Shown here: piece after piece, positions 8,024 to 17,108 of the stretch
How positions within the stretch are numbered: the stretch's first letter is position 1
Layout of the letters: the number at the start of each line of letters is the position of its first letter
Assembly: GCF_030816015.1 (NCBI RefSeq)
Contig: NZ_JAUSXN010000001.1
Span: 1,674,001 to 1,738,000, forward strand
DNA: 64,000 bases
Direction: 5' to 3'
From: Pedobacter sp. W3I1
GTDB taxonomy: Bacteria; Bacteroidota; Bacteroidia; Sphingobacteriales; Sphingobacteriaceae
Notes under the pieces: generated by a model
What the model saw: only the letters and a program-made list of their open reading frames with translations
Database searches by the model: none
What the model was told of the DNA's origin: nothing
Position numbers and translations under genes: made by a program

Positions 8024-8071
8024 ATTAAATGTTCGGTCTTCGACAGGCTCAGACTGACAAACTATAAAAAA
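8007..8071. repeat. 14-bp direct repeat enclosing an inverted REP copy
   Basis: CAAACTATAAAAAA occurs at 8007-8020, at the end of the GIY-YIG gene, and again at 8058-8071 in front of fabG. Between the copies lies the sequence with CTTCGACAGGCTCAG (8038-8052). The layout resembles a short insertion bounded by a duplicated target. Confidence 0.6.
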
Positions 8072-8074
8072 CAA

Positions 8075-8818
8075 ATGAAATTATTAGAAGGAAAAACAGC
8101 ATTAATTACAGGCGCGTCTAAAGGAATCGGCCGTAAAATAGCTGAAAAATTTGCCGAGCAGGGCGCTAATGTAGCTTTTACCTATTTATCATCAGTAGAA
8201 AAAGGCGAAGCTCTAGAGCAGGAATTACAAAGCTTCGGAACAAAAGTTAAAGGTTATCGTTCTGATGCTTCTAAATTTGCTGAAGCTGAACAATTAATCA
8301 ATGATATTGTAGCTGAGTTTGGTACTATTGATATTGTAGTAAATAACGCGGGCATCACTAAAGATGGTTTATTGATGCGTATGAGTGAAGAAAACTGGGA
8401 TGATGTAATCAACATTAACTTAAAATCGATCTTCAATGTAACCAAAGCGGCTTCTAAAGTAATGATGAAAGCCCGTAAAGGTGTTTTTATTAATATGGGG
8501 TCTATTGTGGGTACTACAGGTAATGCGGGGCAAGCAAATTATGCTGCATCTAAAGCGGGGATCATCGGTTTTACTAAATCAATCGCTAAAGAACTGGGTT
8601 CGAGGAATATCCGTGCCAACGTAGTTGCGCCAGGCTTTATCCGTACCGAAATGACAGATATTCTTGATCCGAAAGTTGTTGAAGGCTGGGAAAAAGATAT
8701 TCCATTAAAACGTGCCGGAGAAACTGAAGATATTGCCAATGTTTGCGTTTTCTTAGCCTCAGATATGAGTGCTTATGTAACTGGTCAAACTTTATCTGTT
8801 TGCGGCGGAATGCTGTAA
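8075..8818 (+). CDS. fabG: 3-oxoacyl-ACP reductase (SDR family)
   Basis: A 247-residue classical short-chain dehydrogenase, probably the NADPH-dependent ketoreductase of fatty-acid elongation. The cofactor motif TGASKGIG (12-19), NNAG (90-93) and the catalytic set Asn115, Ser143, Tyr156 and Lys160 (YAASK) are all present. The LMRMSEENWDDVININL stretch and the C-terminal GQTLSVCGGML fit FabG well. The ATG lies four bases after a short repeat. It is not next to other fab genes here, so a role on another 3-keto substrate cannot be excluded. Confidence 0.88.
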   Translation: MKLLEGKTALITGASKGIGRKIAEKFAEQGANVAFTYLSSVEKGEALEQELQSFGTKVKGYRSDASKFAEAEQLINDIVAEFGTIDIVVNNAGITKDGLLMRMSEENWDDVININLKSIFNVTKAASKVMMKARKGVFINMGSIVGTTGNAGQANYAASKAGIIGFTKSIAKELGSRNIRANVVAPGFIRTEMTDILDPKVVEGWEKDIPLKRAGETEDIANVCVFLASDMSAYVTGQTLSVCGGML

Positions 8819-8904
8819 GAGAAGGGTTAAGAGATTGAAAGGTTGGAAGGTTGAAAGGTTTTGGAAGCGGAACCTTAGAACATTCCAACTTTTTAACATT
8901 CCAA

Positions 8905-9639
8905 CTATTTAATAACGTATTTTCCTTTAGCTTCAGTAATGCTTGCTTGATTTTTACTCTTTTCAAAAGCTAAATATCCTGGTTGCAACGATTTCCAAAA
9001 GCTGGCCTGTGCAGGGAATTGAGCAATGTATTTCTTCATATTACCATCCGTCATTTTGAAAGGATAAATGTTAACTGGAATCTTCTCCTGACCAGCATTT
9101 CTGGCTTCAACGCCTAAAATATAAACTTCTTTAATTTTTTCGTCGGTTAAAGGAATACAACCAACCGTTACACAATTACCATGAATGTAGATGTCACTTC
9201 CTGGTTTTCTGTCTTTTCCGGTTCTCGCATAATCTACTGTATTTGGATAGTTTACACCTAATGATAGATGGAAATTACTCATGGGATTAAAAACATTAAC
9301 GTAGTAGAAACCTTCAGGTGTTTGTCCATCACCTTCAATCACTTTTGGGCCAATATTGCCAGAATGCGCACAGAAATCGTAAGTTCTAAATAACGAATAG
9401 GTTTTAGCCGAATTATTCTTTAACCATACTTCAAGTTTTCCTTCCGTTTTATAGGCATTGATCAACATCGAAAACTGATCGCCATAGCCACCTGCCAGAA
9501 CAAATTTTCTCAATGTTTCCCATTTTTCATTGTAGGCCTTTTCTACTCTTTCAAATTTAATTTGAGTGGCTTTAAAATTATTTTGGGCATTTACCATAAG
9601 GCTTAGAGACAGTAGAAACGTTAAACAGATTAATTTCAT
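8905..9639 (-). CDS. L,D-transpeptidase (YkuD/YafK type), exported
   Basis: A 244-residue protein with a signal peptide (MKLICLTFLLSLSLMVNAQ). The YkuD active-site motif reads IHGNCVTVGCIPL, with His153 and catalytic Cys161. KVIEGDGQTPEG and the PNTVDYARTGK region are characteristic of the YafK branch, whose members act on peptidoglycan crosslinks or remove proteins bound to it in the periplasm. It is a single gene convergent with fabG. A palindromic repeat region lies upstream. Confidence 0.87.
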   Translation of the reverse strand: MKLICLTFLLSLSLMVNAQNNFKATQIKFERVEKAYNEKWETLRKFVLAGGYGDQFSMLINAYKTEGKLEVWLKNNSAKTYSLFRTYDFCAHSGNIGPKVIEGDGQTPEGFYYVNVFNPMSNFHLSLGVNYPNTVDYARTGKDRKPGSDIYIHGNCVTVGCIPLTDEKIKEVYILGVEARNAGQEKIPVNIYPFKMTDGNMKKYIAQFPAQASFWKSLQPGYLAFEKSKNQASITEAKGKYVIK

Positions 9640-9680
9640 AAATTTTGGTTTGGTTAAAGCTAATGAATTTATAATTTTTT

Positions 9681-9799
9681 ACCGCAAAGGCCGCTGAGAT
9701 TTCGTTATCACTAAGGCGTAAAGAACGCAGAGTTTAGGCAATGAACGATGAATAATGTCTTTGCGATACTTTGCGTAAATTCTTTGTGTGCTTTGCGGT
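9681..9799. repeat. Palindromic intergenic repeat (ACCGCAAAG ends)
   Basis: ACCGCAAAG at 9681-9689 and CTTTGCGGT at 9791-9799 form the outer arms. The interior holds further CGCA and TTTGCG pieces that can pair, for example GAACGCAGAG with CTTTGCG. It lies between two divergent genes. Confidence 0.6.
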
Positions 9800-9844
9800 T
9801 AATAACCTTGAAAATTTCCCCAAAATTACCATCTTTATAAAAGT

Positions 9845-11929
9845 ATGAATAGTTTTTTTTCGGGTACTTCTATTTTGTATTTTCTGGGTTGCTTGGCATT
9901 GGGCGTTTTGTATGCCTGGTTGCTTTATCGTGGTAATAAAAATTTAGATAAAAAGCTTCAGTATGGCTTAACTGCATTACGGATTATTGTGGTTAGCACC
10001 ATTGCCTGGTTAATATTTGCACCGCTCATTAAAACATTAAATTACACGCTAGATAAACCTGTAATTATTATCGGACAGGATAATTCTCTTTCTGTAGGTC
10101 AGGTTAAGGCTGCAGGTTTCGACCAAAAACTATACGAGAAAAATCTTAAGACACTGCAAGATAAACTATCAGATAAGTATGAGGTGAAAACGCTTCACTT
10201 TGGAGATCAGGTGGCAGATGGTTTCGACTTTAAAAATCAGGGAAAATTAACAGATGCCTCGGCTTTTTTTCAGAAAGTTAGAGATGAATATACCAATCGA
10301 AACGTTGGTGCCATTATTTTAGCTACCGATGGTATTTTTAATCACGGTGGAAATCCGCTATATAGTGTTAATCAGATTAATGCCCCGGTATACACGATTG
10401 CCCTGGGTGATAGTATTCCAAAGCGTGATGTATTGATTTCGAATGTAAATTACAACAACATAGTTTATTTGGATGATGATTTTACCATCGAAGTTCAGGT
10501 TCAGGCTTTCCAAAGTGATGGGGAAAGCACTTCTTTAACGGTAAGTCAAAATGGCGCTAAGATTGAGCAACAGAACATAGCCATTAATGGAAGTTCTTTT
10601 GTTAAAACGATTCCTGTTAAAATTCATGCGGGTAAAATTGGCGTTCAGAAATATACGGTGCAGCTAGGCGCTTTAAAAAATGAGATCACTACCCGGAATA
10701 ATGTTCAGACTTTTTATGTAGAAGTTATTGATGGCAGACAAAAAGTATTGCTGGCAGCGGCTGCACCACATCCCGATTTAGGAGTATTAAAGGAAGCTAT
10801 TTCACTCAATAAACACTACGAAGCTAAACTGGCACTTGCCGATGATTTAAATACAACAGATCCGTCTAAATTCGATTTAATCGTGTTGTATCAATTGCCA
10901 GATGCCCAAAACATTTCATCTGCATTTTTAAAGAAATTAACTGGGCTAAAGAAACCGATCTGGTACATTCTGGGCGCGCAGAGTAATATAAATGCTTTTA
11001 ATCAAATCCAAAATCAGGTCAACTTAGGCGCTGCCAATGGTTCCATTCAGGAAGTTTATGCTGATTTTGCCAATGGATTTACGAGTTTCAACCTTAGTGA
11101 AGAGGATAAAAAACAGTTTTCATCCTTCGATCCCTTGTTAAGTCCTTTCGGGAGGTTAACGGTAAATGCGGGCGCAACACCTGTTTTTAATCAACGTATT
11201 GGTAAAGTAAGTACACAACAGCCATTGTTATTCTTTGCGAATGAAAATGGTTTAAAGACAGGTTATTTAATGGGAGAGGGGCTTTGGCGCTGGAAACTCT
11301 CTGAAGCAGAAAATGAAAGTAATCAGTCAGTTTTGAACGATCTGATTTCGAAAACAGTTCAATACCTTTCTGTTAAGGATGATAAACGTAGGTTTAAGGT
11401 GTTTACTTCAAAGCCGGCTTACGATGAAAATGAAACCATCCAGTTTAACGGCACCCTGTATAACGATAGCTATCAACCTGTAAACGAGTCAGAAGTTAAT
11501 CTTCAGGTTAAAAATGAAGCGGGTAAAGTTTTTAACTATATTTTTTCTAAAACGGAAAATGGCTATCAATTGGATGCCGGAACTATGCCTGCAGGTAATT
11601 ATTCTTATTTAGCTAATACCGAATTGGGCGGAAAGAAATTCACTGCTACAGGTAGCTTCTATGTGAACGCGTTGATTGCAGAATTTCAGCAAACCACAGC
11701 CAATCATCAGCTTTTAAATACGATGTCTAAACAAAGCAATGGTAAATTGTTTATGCCTGAAAATCTGCTCAAAATAGTTGATGAGATTGCCAAAAATGAA
11801 AATATTAAAACCATCAGTTACGAAGACCGTAAATACGATGAACTGATTAGCATGAAATGGCTGTTCGGCTTAATTTTGATTTTGCTGGGAGTAGAGTGGT
11901 TTTTAAGAAAGAGGAACGGAGAGCTTTAA
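9845..11929 (+). CDS. VWA-like membrane protein
   Basis: A 694-residue inner-membrane protein. Two N-terminal membrane helices (about 9-27 and 42-62) precede a von Willebrand A-like domain whose metal site appears as DNSLS (79-83) and ATDG (160-163). Long beta-sandwich-like domains follow. A single C-terminal helix (MKWLFGLILILLGVEWF) leads to a basic tail. The shape fits the large VWA membrane proteins of Bacteroidota, which are often annotated as glutamine-amidotransferase-like. The role is unknown, and no MoxR or DUF58 partner is adjacent. Confidence 0.75.
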   Translation: MNSFFSGTSILYFLGCLALGVLYAWLLYRGNKNLDKKLQYGLTALRIIVVSTIAWLIFAPLIKTLNYTLDKPVIIIGQDNSLSVGQVKAAGFDQKLYEKNLKTLQDKLSDKYEVKTLHFGDQVADGFDFKNQGKLTDASAFFQKVRDEYTNRNVGAIILATDGIFNHGGNPLYSVNQINAPVYTIALGDSIPKRDVLISNVNYNNIVYLDDDFTIEVQVQAFQSDGESTSLTVSQNGAKIEQQNIAINGSSFVKTIPVKIHAGKIGVQKYTVQLGALKNEITTRNNVQTFYVEVIDGRQKVLLAAAAPHPDLGVLKEAISLNKHYEAKLALADDLNTTDPSKFDLIVLYQLPDAQNISSAFLKKLTGLKKPIWYILGAQSNINAFNQIQNQVNLGAANGSIQEVYADFANGFTSFNLSEEDKKQFSSFDPLLSPFGRLTVNAGATPVFNQRIGKVSTQQPLLFFANENGLKTGYLMGEGLWRWKLSEAENESNQSVLNDLISKTVQYLSVKDDKRRFKVFTSKPAYDENETIQFNGTLYNDSYQPVNESEVNLQVKNEAGKVFNYIFSKTENGYQLDAGTMPAGNYSYLANTELGGKKFTATGSFYVNALIAEFQQTTANHQLLNTMSKQSNGKLFMPENLLKIVDEIAKNENIKTISYEDRKYDELISMKWLFGLILILLGVEWFLRKRNGEL

Positions 11930-11942
11930 GTTCGGAGTTGGT

Positions 11943-12044
11943 GTGCAGTCAGATGTTACCATCTGACTGATAGATTATCTTGAAATTGAAGAATAATTGA
12001 TATATCAAATGACTTTGAAAGTGTCAGCTGGTAACACCTGACAC
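11943..12044. repeat. REPIN-like pair of inverted hairpins, 5' of the RAYT gene
   Basis: The first hairpin (11946-11969) has a perfect 10-bp stem, CAGTCAGATG, with a TTAC loop. The second (12021-12044) has a GTGTCAGCTG stem with one mismatch and a GTAA loop. Its core is nearly the reverse complement of the first. A 51-base spacer separates them. Confidence 0.85.
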
Positions 12045-12069
12045 CACGAAAAGTTCAATTTATATAGGT

Positions 12070-12618
12070 ATGGGATTAAGAAACAGAACTTTATTTCTTG
12101 AAGAAAAATGTTTTTTTGTTACTACCAGTTGCTATAAACATTTAAAACTTCTCGAAAGTGACCAGTGCAAATTAATCATTGCCAATAGTTTAAATTTTGT
12201 CGCTTTAAAATATAAGATTTCAATTCTTGGTTACGTAATCATGCCTAATCACTTTCATGTTTTATTCTATTTCAACAATGAAAATAAATTATCGGATAGC
12301 ATGCGCGATTTGAAGAAGTTTTGTGCTTTTGAGATTCGAAAACATTTGGAATCAAGTCAGAGTTCACTACTAAATTTGATAAGAATTGAAAATGATAAGC
12401 AGGTTTTTAAAGTTTGGGAAGATAGATTTGATGATGTCTGGATAGGTAATAAGGAGCTTTTGGAAATTAAACTAGAATATATTCATCAAAACCCACTGCA
12501 ATCTCATTGGAATTTGAGTGAGTATCCTGAGAATTATAAATATAGCAGTGCTGCATTTTATCTGGGTAATCCGGAAAATATTGTTCAACTAACTGATTAT
12601 CGAGATATTTTTGAGTGA
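12070..12618 (+). CDS. REP-associated tyrosine transposase (RAYT, IS200/IS605-like Y1)
   Basis: A 182-residue HUH-type enzyme. The HUH motif reads MPNHFHVLF (His61, His63). By comparison with the E. coli RAYT, the nucleophilic tyrosine should be Tyr137 in EYIHQNPLQSHW. SSAAFYLG near the C-terminus is also typical. RAYTs are single-copy proteins that recognise and cleave REP hairpins and are thought to have spread them. Here two inverted-hairpin pairs bracket the gene, starting 16 bases after the stop and ending 25 bases before the start. The enzyme appears intact. Confidence 0.9.
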   Translation: MGLRNRTLFLEEKCFFVTTSCYKHLKLLESDQCKLIIANSLNFVALKYKISILGYVIMPNHFHVLFYFNNENKLSDSMRDLKKFCAFEIRKHLESSQSSLLNLIRIENDKQVFKVWEDRFDDVWIGNKELLEIKLEYIHQNPLQSHWNLSEYPENYKYSSAAFYLGNPENIVQLTDYRDIFE

Positions 12619-12633
12619 TAGTTGGTTGATGTG

Positions 12634-12754
12634 CAGTCAGATGTTACCATCTGACTGGTAGACAGTTACTTGTAACTTGGCGGATGGAATTGCAATAGTT
12701 GCTATTCCACATTTTTTAATAATTTTGAAAGTGTCAGATGGTAACATCTGACAC
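12634..12754. repeat. REPIN-like pair of inverted hairpins, 3' of the RAYT gene
   Basis: The first hairpin (12634-12657) is identical to 11946-11969. The second (12731-12754) has a perfect 10-bp GTGTCAGATG stem with a GTAA loop. Both hairpins are followed or preceded by the same flanks as the 5' pair (GTG before the first; CACGAAA after the second). The 73-base spacer differs from that of the 5' pair except for TTTGAAA at its end. Confidence 0.87.
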
Positions 12755-12806
12755 CACGAAAGAGTTTGGAAGGGTAAAAACTCTAAACTGAAAACTCCCA
12801 ACTGGC

Positions 12807-13421
12807 CTAGTGCCATTCGTCCCGATAAACAAACTTGGGCATGTGCCATTCGAATCGGATAGAAAGTAGTCTTAACGCTAGCCCAACTACAGCAGCTGTA
12901 ATGGTAGCCAGCATTTCACTTCCGTGAAAATGTTCTATCCCGATATAAACAGCGCCCGTTACGATCGCTGCACTGGCATAAATCTCCTTTCTAAAAAGAA
13001 ATGGTACTTCATTACAAAGTACATCACGAAGCACACCACCTGCACAGCCTGTTATCATTCCGCTGAAAAGTACAATTAAGTAAGACAAATGGATTTCCTG
13101 TGCAACCTGACAGCCAATAATGGTAAAAACCACTAAGCCTAATGCATCTAGATAAAGAAATAGCTTTTTAAGTTTCGTCATGATTGATGCGATAAATGCA
13201 GCGAGTAATGCTGCTACCGCGGTAATCACTAAATATTCTGGATGTTCTACCCAGCTCATCGGATAATGGCCAAATAATACATTTCTAACCGTGCCACCAC
13301 CTAATGCAGTAACCCAGGCAATAATACAAACACCAACCCAGTCCATATCACGTCGGCCTGCAGAAAGTGCTGCGGTCATGGCTTCAGCTGTTATGGCGAT
13401 AATGTAGAGAATATGCAGCAT
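12807..13421 (-). CDS. TRIC-type cation channel family protein (UPF0126/YicG-like)
   Basis: A 204-residue protein with about seven membrane helices. Two internal repeats each carry a Gly-rich motif: ALGGGTVRNVLFG and GCAGGVLRDVLCN. These glycines mark the TRIC/UPF0126 family of trimeric intracellular cation channel homologues. The substrate in bacteria is not settled; potassium and glycine have both been proposed for relatives. A histidine-rich tail (MPKFVYRDEWH) ends the protein. Confidence 0.85.
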   Translation of the reverse strand: MLHILYIIAITAEAMTAALSAGRRDMDWVGVCIIAWVTALGGGTVRNVLFGHYPMSWVEHPEYLVITAVAALLAAFIASIMTKLKKLFLYLDALGLVVFTIIGCQVAQEIHLSYLIVLFSGMITGCAGGVLRDVLCNEVPFLFRKEIYASAAIVTGAVYIGIEHFHGSEMLATITAAVVGLALRLLSIRFEWHMPKFVYRDEWH

Positions 13422-13555
13422 GGCGTAAGTTGAAACGTTACAGGTAAAAGTTGGAAGGTTCGTTGGTTAGATAAATTAATTGTTGAGGGAGTCCTCTATG
13501 GCTTAACTGTTAACTCCAAACTGCCAATTGCTAACCGGGAACTACCAACTGAAAA

Positions 13556-13855
13556 CTAATCCTTTTTCTCTTCCTGAATAATCACGAAAACATCTTCATT
13601 GTCTTTTTTCATGAAGTATTTTTCGCGGGCAAATTTTTCAGCCGTATTCAGATTGGTATTCAGTTCGTTTAAATCTTTTTTAACCTGGGCGGTTTCTTTC
13701 TCGAAATATTCCTTTTCTTCCTGCAGTTTATTCGCCTGACTGCGATATTCATATTGCGACATCATATCGTTTTTGTCGAAAAATAGCATCCACAGCGCAA
13801 AAGCGACAGTAGCAAGGAAATATTTATTGCGGAAAAGATCTATTAAACGTTTCAT
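13556..13855 (-). CDS. Septum formation initiator (FtsB/DivIC family)
   Basis: A 99-residue bitopic protein. A short cytoplasmic start (MKRLIDLFRNKY), one membrane helix (about 13-28) and a coiled coil (about 35-75) are followed by the family-typical AEKFAREKYFMKK. These proteins bridge FtsL and FtsQ in the divisome. Its position next to enolase is a frequent arrangement in Bacteroidota and supports the call. A TATATTTG box 63 bases upstream is a likely promoter. Confidence 0.85.
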   Translation of the reverse strand: MKRLIDLFRNKYFLATVAFALWMLFFDKNDMMSQYEYRSQANKLQEEKEYFEKETAQVKKDLNELNTNLNTAEKFAREKYFMKKDNEDVFVIIQEEKKD

Positions 13856-13880
13856 ATATTTCTCGAAAACCGTTATTTAT

Positions 13881-13909
13881 ACCTTGCAGGTTTTAAAAAC
13901 CTGTAAGGT
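13881..13909. repeat. Hairpin in the leader of the DivIC-like gene
   Basis: ACCTTGCAGGTTTT pairs with AAAAACCTGTAAGGT apart from one mismatch. It lies between the predicted promoter box and the gene. It may be a palindromic repeat copy or a leader structure. Confidence 0.5.
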
Positions 13910-13917
13910 GTGTAGAA

Positions 13918-13925
13918 CAAATATA
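13918..13925 (-). promoter_or_regulatory. Bacteroidota -7 box upstream of the DivIC-like gene
   Basis: TATATTTG on the minus strand fits TAnnTTTG. Confidence 0.45.
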
Positions 13926-13936
13926 GTATTAAAATA

Positions 13937-13971
13937 AAAACATCCGAAGATTTAAAATCTCCGGATGTTTT
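13937..13971 (-). terminator. Enolase terminator hairpin
   Basis: A 16-bp stem with one mismatch (AAAACATCC... with ...GGATGTTTT) closes a three-base loop. On the minus strand it is followed by a T-rich tract. It separates eno from the DivIC-like gene. Confidence 0.7.
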
Positions 13972-13997
13972 CCAAATAAGTTTTTCAACTTGTTAAC

Positions 13998-14030
13998 ATT
14001 ATAGCCTTGGGTTTAAACCCAAGGCTATAA

Positions 14031-14031
<1 letters not shown>
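13998..14031. repeat. Perfect 34-bp palindrome at the enolase stop
   Basis: ATTATAGCCTTGGG and its exact complement flank TTTAAA. The palindrome reaches the last base of the eno stop codon. This sequence type recurs between genes in Bacteroidota and may help end transcription. Confidence 0.7.
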
Positions 14032-15332
<1,301 letters not shown>

Positions 15333-15394
15333 TTAATTTTTTATTGATTTTTTAACCTGCTTAGTGTATAAAGTACAATTACTAAGCGCAACAT

Positions 15395-15402
15395 CAAAGT
15401 TA
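15395..15402 (-). promoter_or_regulatory. Bacteroidota -7 box upstream of eno
   Basis: TAACTTTG on the minus strand, an exact TAnnTTTG match, about 70 bases before the eno start. Confidence 0.5.
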
Positions 15403-15516
15403 GTATTATTTTTAAATAAATAAAGCGTTTTAAGGGTTAATGTTATGATAGTTGTTCAAGTTAATCAACGGTTAATTTTAAGTTAATATAGGCTATCTGT
15501 ATTGCCGGATGAATGT

Positions 15517-15600
15517 CGTCATCTCGACTGAAGCGCAGCGAAATGGAGAGATCTATGTACAGTATAATGCCGATAGATTTCTCCACTGCGGTCGAAATGA
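15517..15600. repeat. Palindromic repeat with TCATCTCGAC ends, copy 1
   Basis: The arms CGTCATCTCGACTGAAGCGC and, inverted, CTGCGGTCGAAATGA enclose GGAGAGATCTAT against ATAGATTTCTCC. The element of about 84 bases matches 18986-19067 in plan and in most arm bases. Confidence 0.65.
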
Positions 15601-15607
15601 GGGTTAT

Positions 15608-16456
15608 TTATTTCTTTGCTTCAGCTAAAAGTTCTGAATTAAGACGTACATATTCGTCAACCTTTTGCGTCTTTGCAGCATCTATACCTTGCTGTGCTGT
15701 AGCTGATGCTCCCGCTTTATCGCCCATTTTTAATTGGATACGGCCTTTCCACAGTTTAAACCATGGTGCTTTAGGATCTGATTTTTCTGCTTCAGTCATC
15801 CACTCTAATGCGGTTTTTAAATCTTTTCCATTTTGATAATAATACATTGCAGCATTAAAATAGGGCTTTTTTTCGCCTTTCATCGCTTCAGCAATATTAG
15901 CCATCACTTTTTCATCAATAGAAGTAGTAATATTAATGGCAAAGGCATTGTTCTCCCACATCATATTTAACGTTGCAGAAGTTTCGCCAACAGCCGAAAA
16001 TTGCATGGTAAGGGTTTCTACTTTATCCTTTAAAGCTGTTGTTTTTACTTTTACACGCAATACATCGTCACTTTCCTTGTACTCATAAGCACCCCATTGA
16101 TTAGCCGTTTTGTTAAAAATAACTGTCCATTCATTTTTACCAGGTATACTGAATAAAGCATATTCGCCAGCAGGTAAGTCTTTGCCTTCAATTTTAACAT
16201 CATCGGTAAATTTAATACGTGTAGCTGCATTTGCTCCAGTACGCCAAACTACGCCCATTGGCTCCATACCGCCAAAAATTTTTCGGCCTTTAACATTCGG
16301 GCGCGAGTAGGTTAAAGTTATTTTACCTAATCCAAAATCCTGGATTAGGGTTTGGCCACTACTGGCTTGCGGAAATTTGACTTCCTGGGCATTCGCGAGA
16401 TCTGCTGCGCCTAATAGTGCAATAAACAGCACTACTGATTTGATCGATAATTTCAT
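15608..16456 (-). CDS. Exported DUF2911 protein with TPR-like C-terminus
   Basis: A 282-residue protein when started at the ATG at 16456, which gives a clean signal peptide (MKLSIKSVVLFIALLGAADLANAQ). An upstream ATG adds 12 polar residues and is less likely. The N-terminal half carries DUF2911 marks: LTYSRPNVKGRKIFGG, VVWRTGANAATRI and GEYALFSIPG. The C-terminal half has helical repeats (YYYQNGKDLKTALEWMTEA, WKGRIQLKMGDKAGA) that resemble TPRs. The function of DUF2911 is unknown. The protein probably sits in the periplasm. Confidence 0.8.
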   Translation of the reverse strand: MKLSIKSVVLFIALLGAADLANAQEVKFPQASSGQTLIQDFGLGKITLTYSRPNVKGRKIFGGMEPMGVVWRTGANAATRIKFTDDVKIEGKDLPAGEYALFSIPGKNEWTVIFNKTANQWGAYEYKESDDVLRVKVKTTALKDKVETLTMQFSAVGETSATLNMMWENNAFAINITTSIDEKVMANIAEAMKGEKKPYFNAAMYYYQNGKDLKTALEWMTEAEKSDPKAPWFKLWKGRIQLKMGDKAGASATAQQGIDAAKTQKVDEYVRLNSELLAEAKK

Positions 16457-16527
16457 GGTTTTGTTGTTTTTGGTTAGCACGAATTTACGCAATAAGCGTT
16501 GAGTTTAATAAACTTTTAATTCTGCTC

Positions 16528-17037
16528 TCAGATCAACTGATGTTTCCTGAACCCAAATATCAATTCATCAAAGTATTCACCATTTTTAAAAATGGTACCT
16601 TTTAATTCCGCTTCGAAAATAAAACCAGCTTTTTTTAAAACCTGTTGTGATGCTAAGTTTGCATGGGAAGTGCGTGCAAACATCCTTTCCACATCAAAGG
16701 TTTCGAAACCATACTTCAACATTTCTTTAATGGCAAGTGGAACAATACCCTTGCCCCAAAAATCTTCAGCAATCCAGTAGCCTATTTCTGCACTTTTACT
16801 ATAAATATCAGTTAATTGATGCACACCTATCGATCCAACTACTTCATTGTCGACTACAATGGCCTTAATCTGTAATGGTTTGTGACTTAAAGCCAGTTGA
16901 ATAAAAGCTTCACCATCTTTTTTCTCGTATGGGAAAGGGAATTTATTGGTTAAGTTTTTCGAAATGTTAAAATTATTGGCGTGTTTAACCAAACTTTCAA
17001 GATCGCTGGCTTGGTAAGGGCGTAAAATTAATTGCAT
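16528..17037 (-). CDS. GNAT acetyltransferase (RimJ/RimL type)
   Basis: A 169-residue N-acetyltransferase. Family marks include LRPYQASDLESLVKHANN at the start, VGSIGVHQL, EIGYWIAEDFWGKGI (acetyl-CoA loop) and ARTSHANLASQQVLKKAGF. Members acetylate protein N-termini or small amines; the substrate here cannot be told. It is divergent from the ABC transporter genes. Confidence 0.85.
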   Translation of the reverse strand: MQLILRPYQASDLESLVKHANNFNISKNLTNKFPFPYEKKDGEAFIQLALSHKPLQIKAIVVDNEVVGSIGVHQLTDIYSKSAEIGYWIAEDFWGKGIVPLAIKEMLKYGFETFDVERMFARTSHANLASQQVLKKAGFIFEAELKGTIFKNGEYFDELIFGFRKHQLI

Positions 17038-17108
17038 CGTATATAATTTTATGATGAATAAGGTCTGTAACTTTTTATTAAAACTAAAGTCAGAAATAAA
17101 ATGATTTT

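Noticed and set aside
8637..8966. Minus-strand frame of 109 codons overlapping the fabG end
   Set aside because: It overlaps both fabG and the L,D-transpeptidase gene and has no recognisable features.
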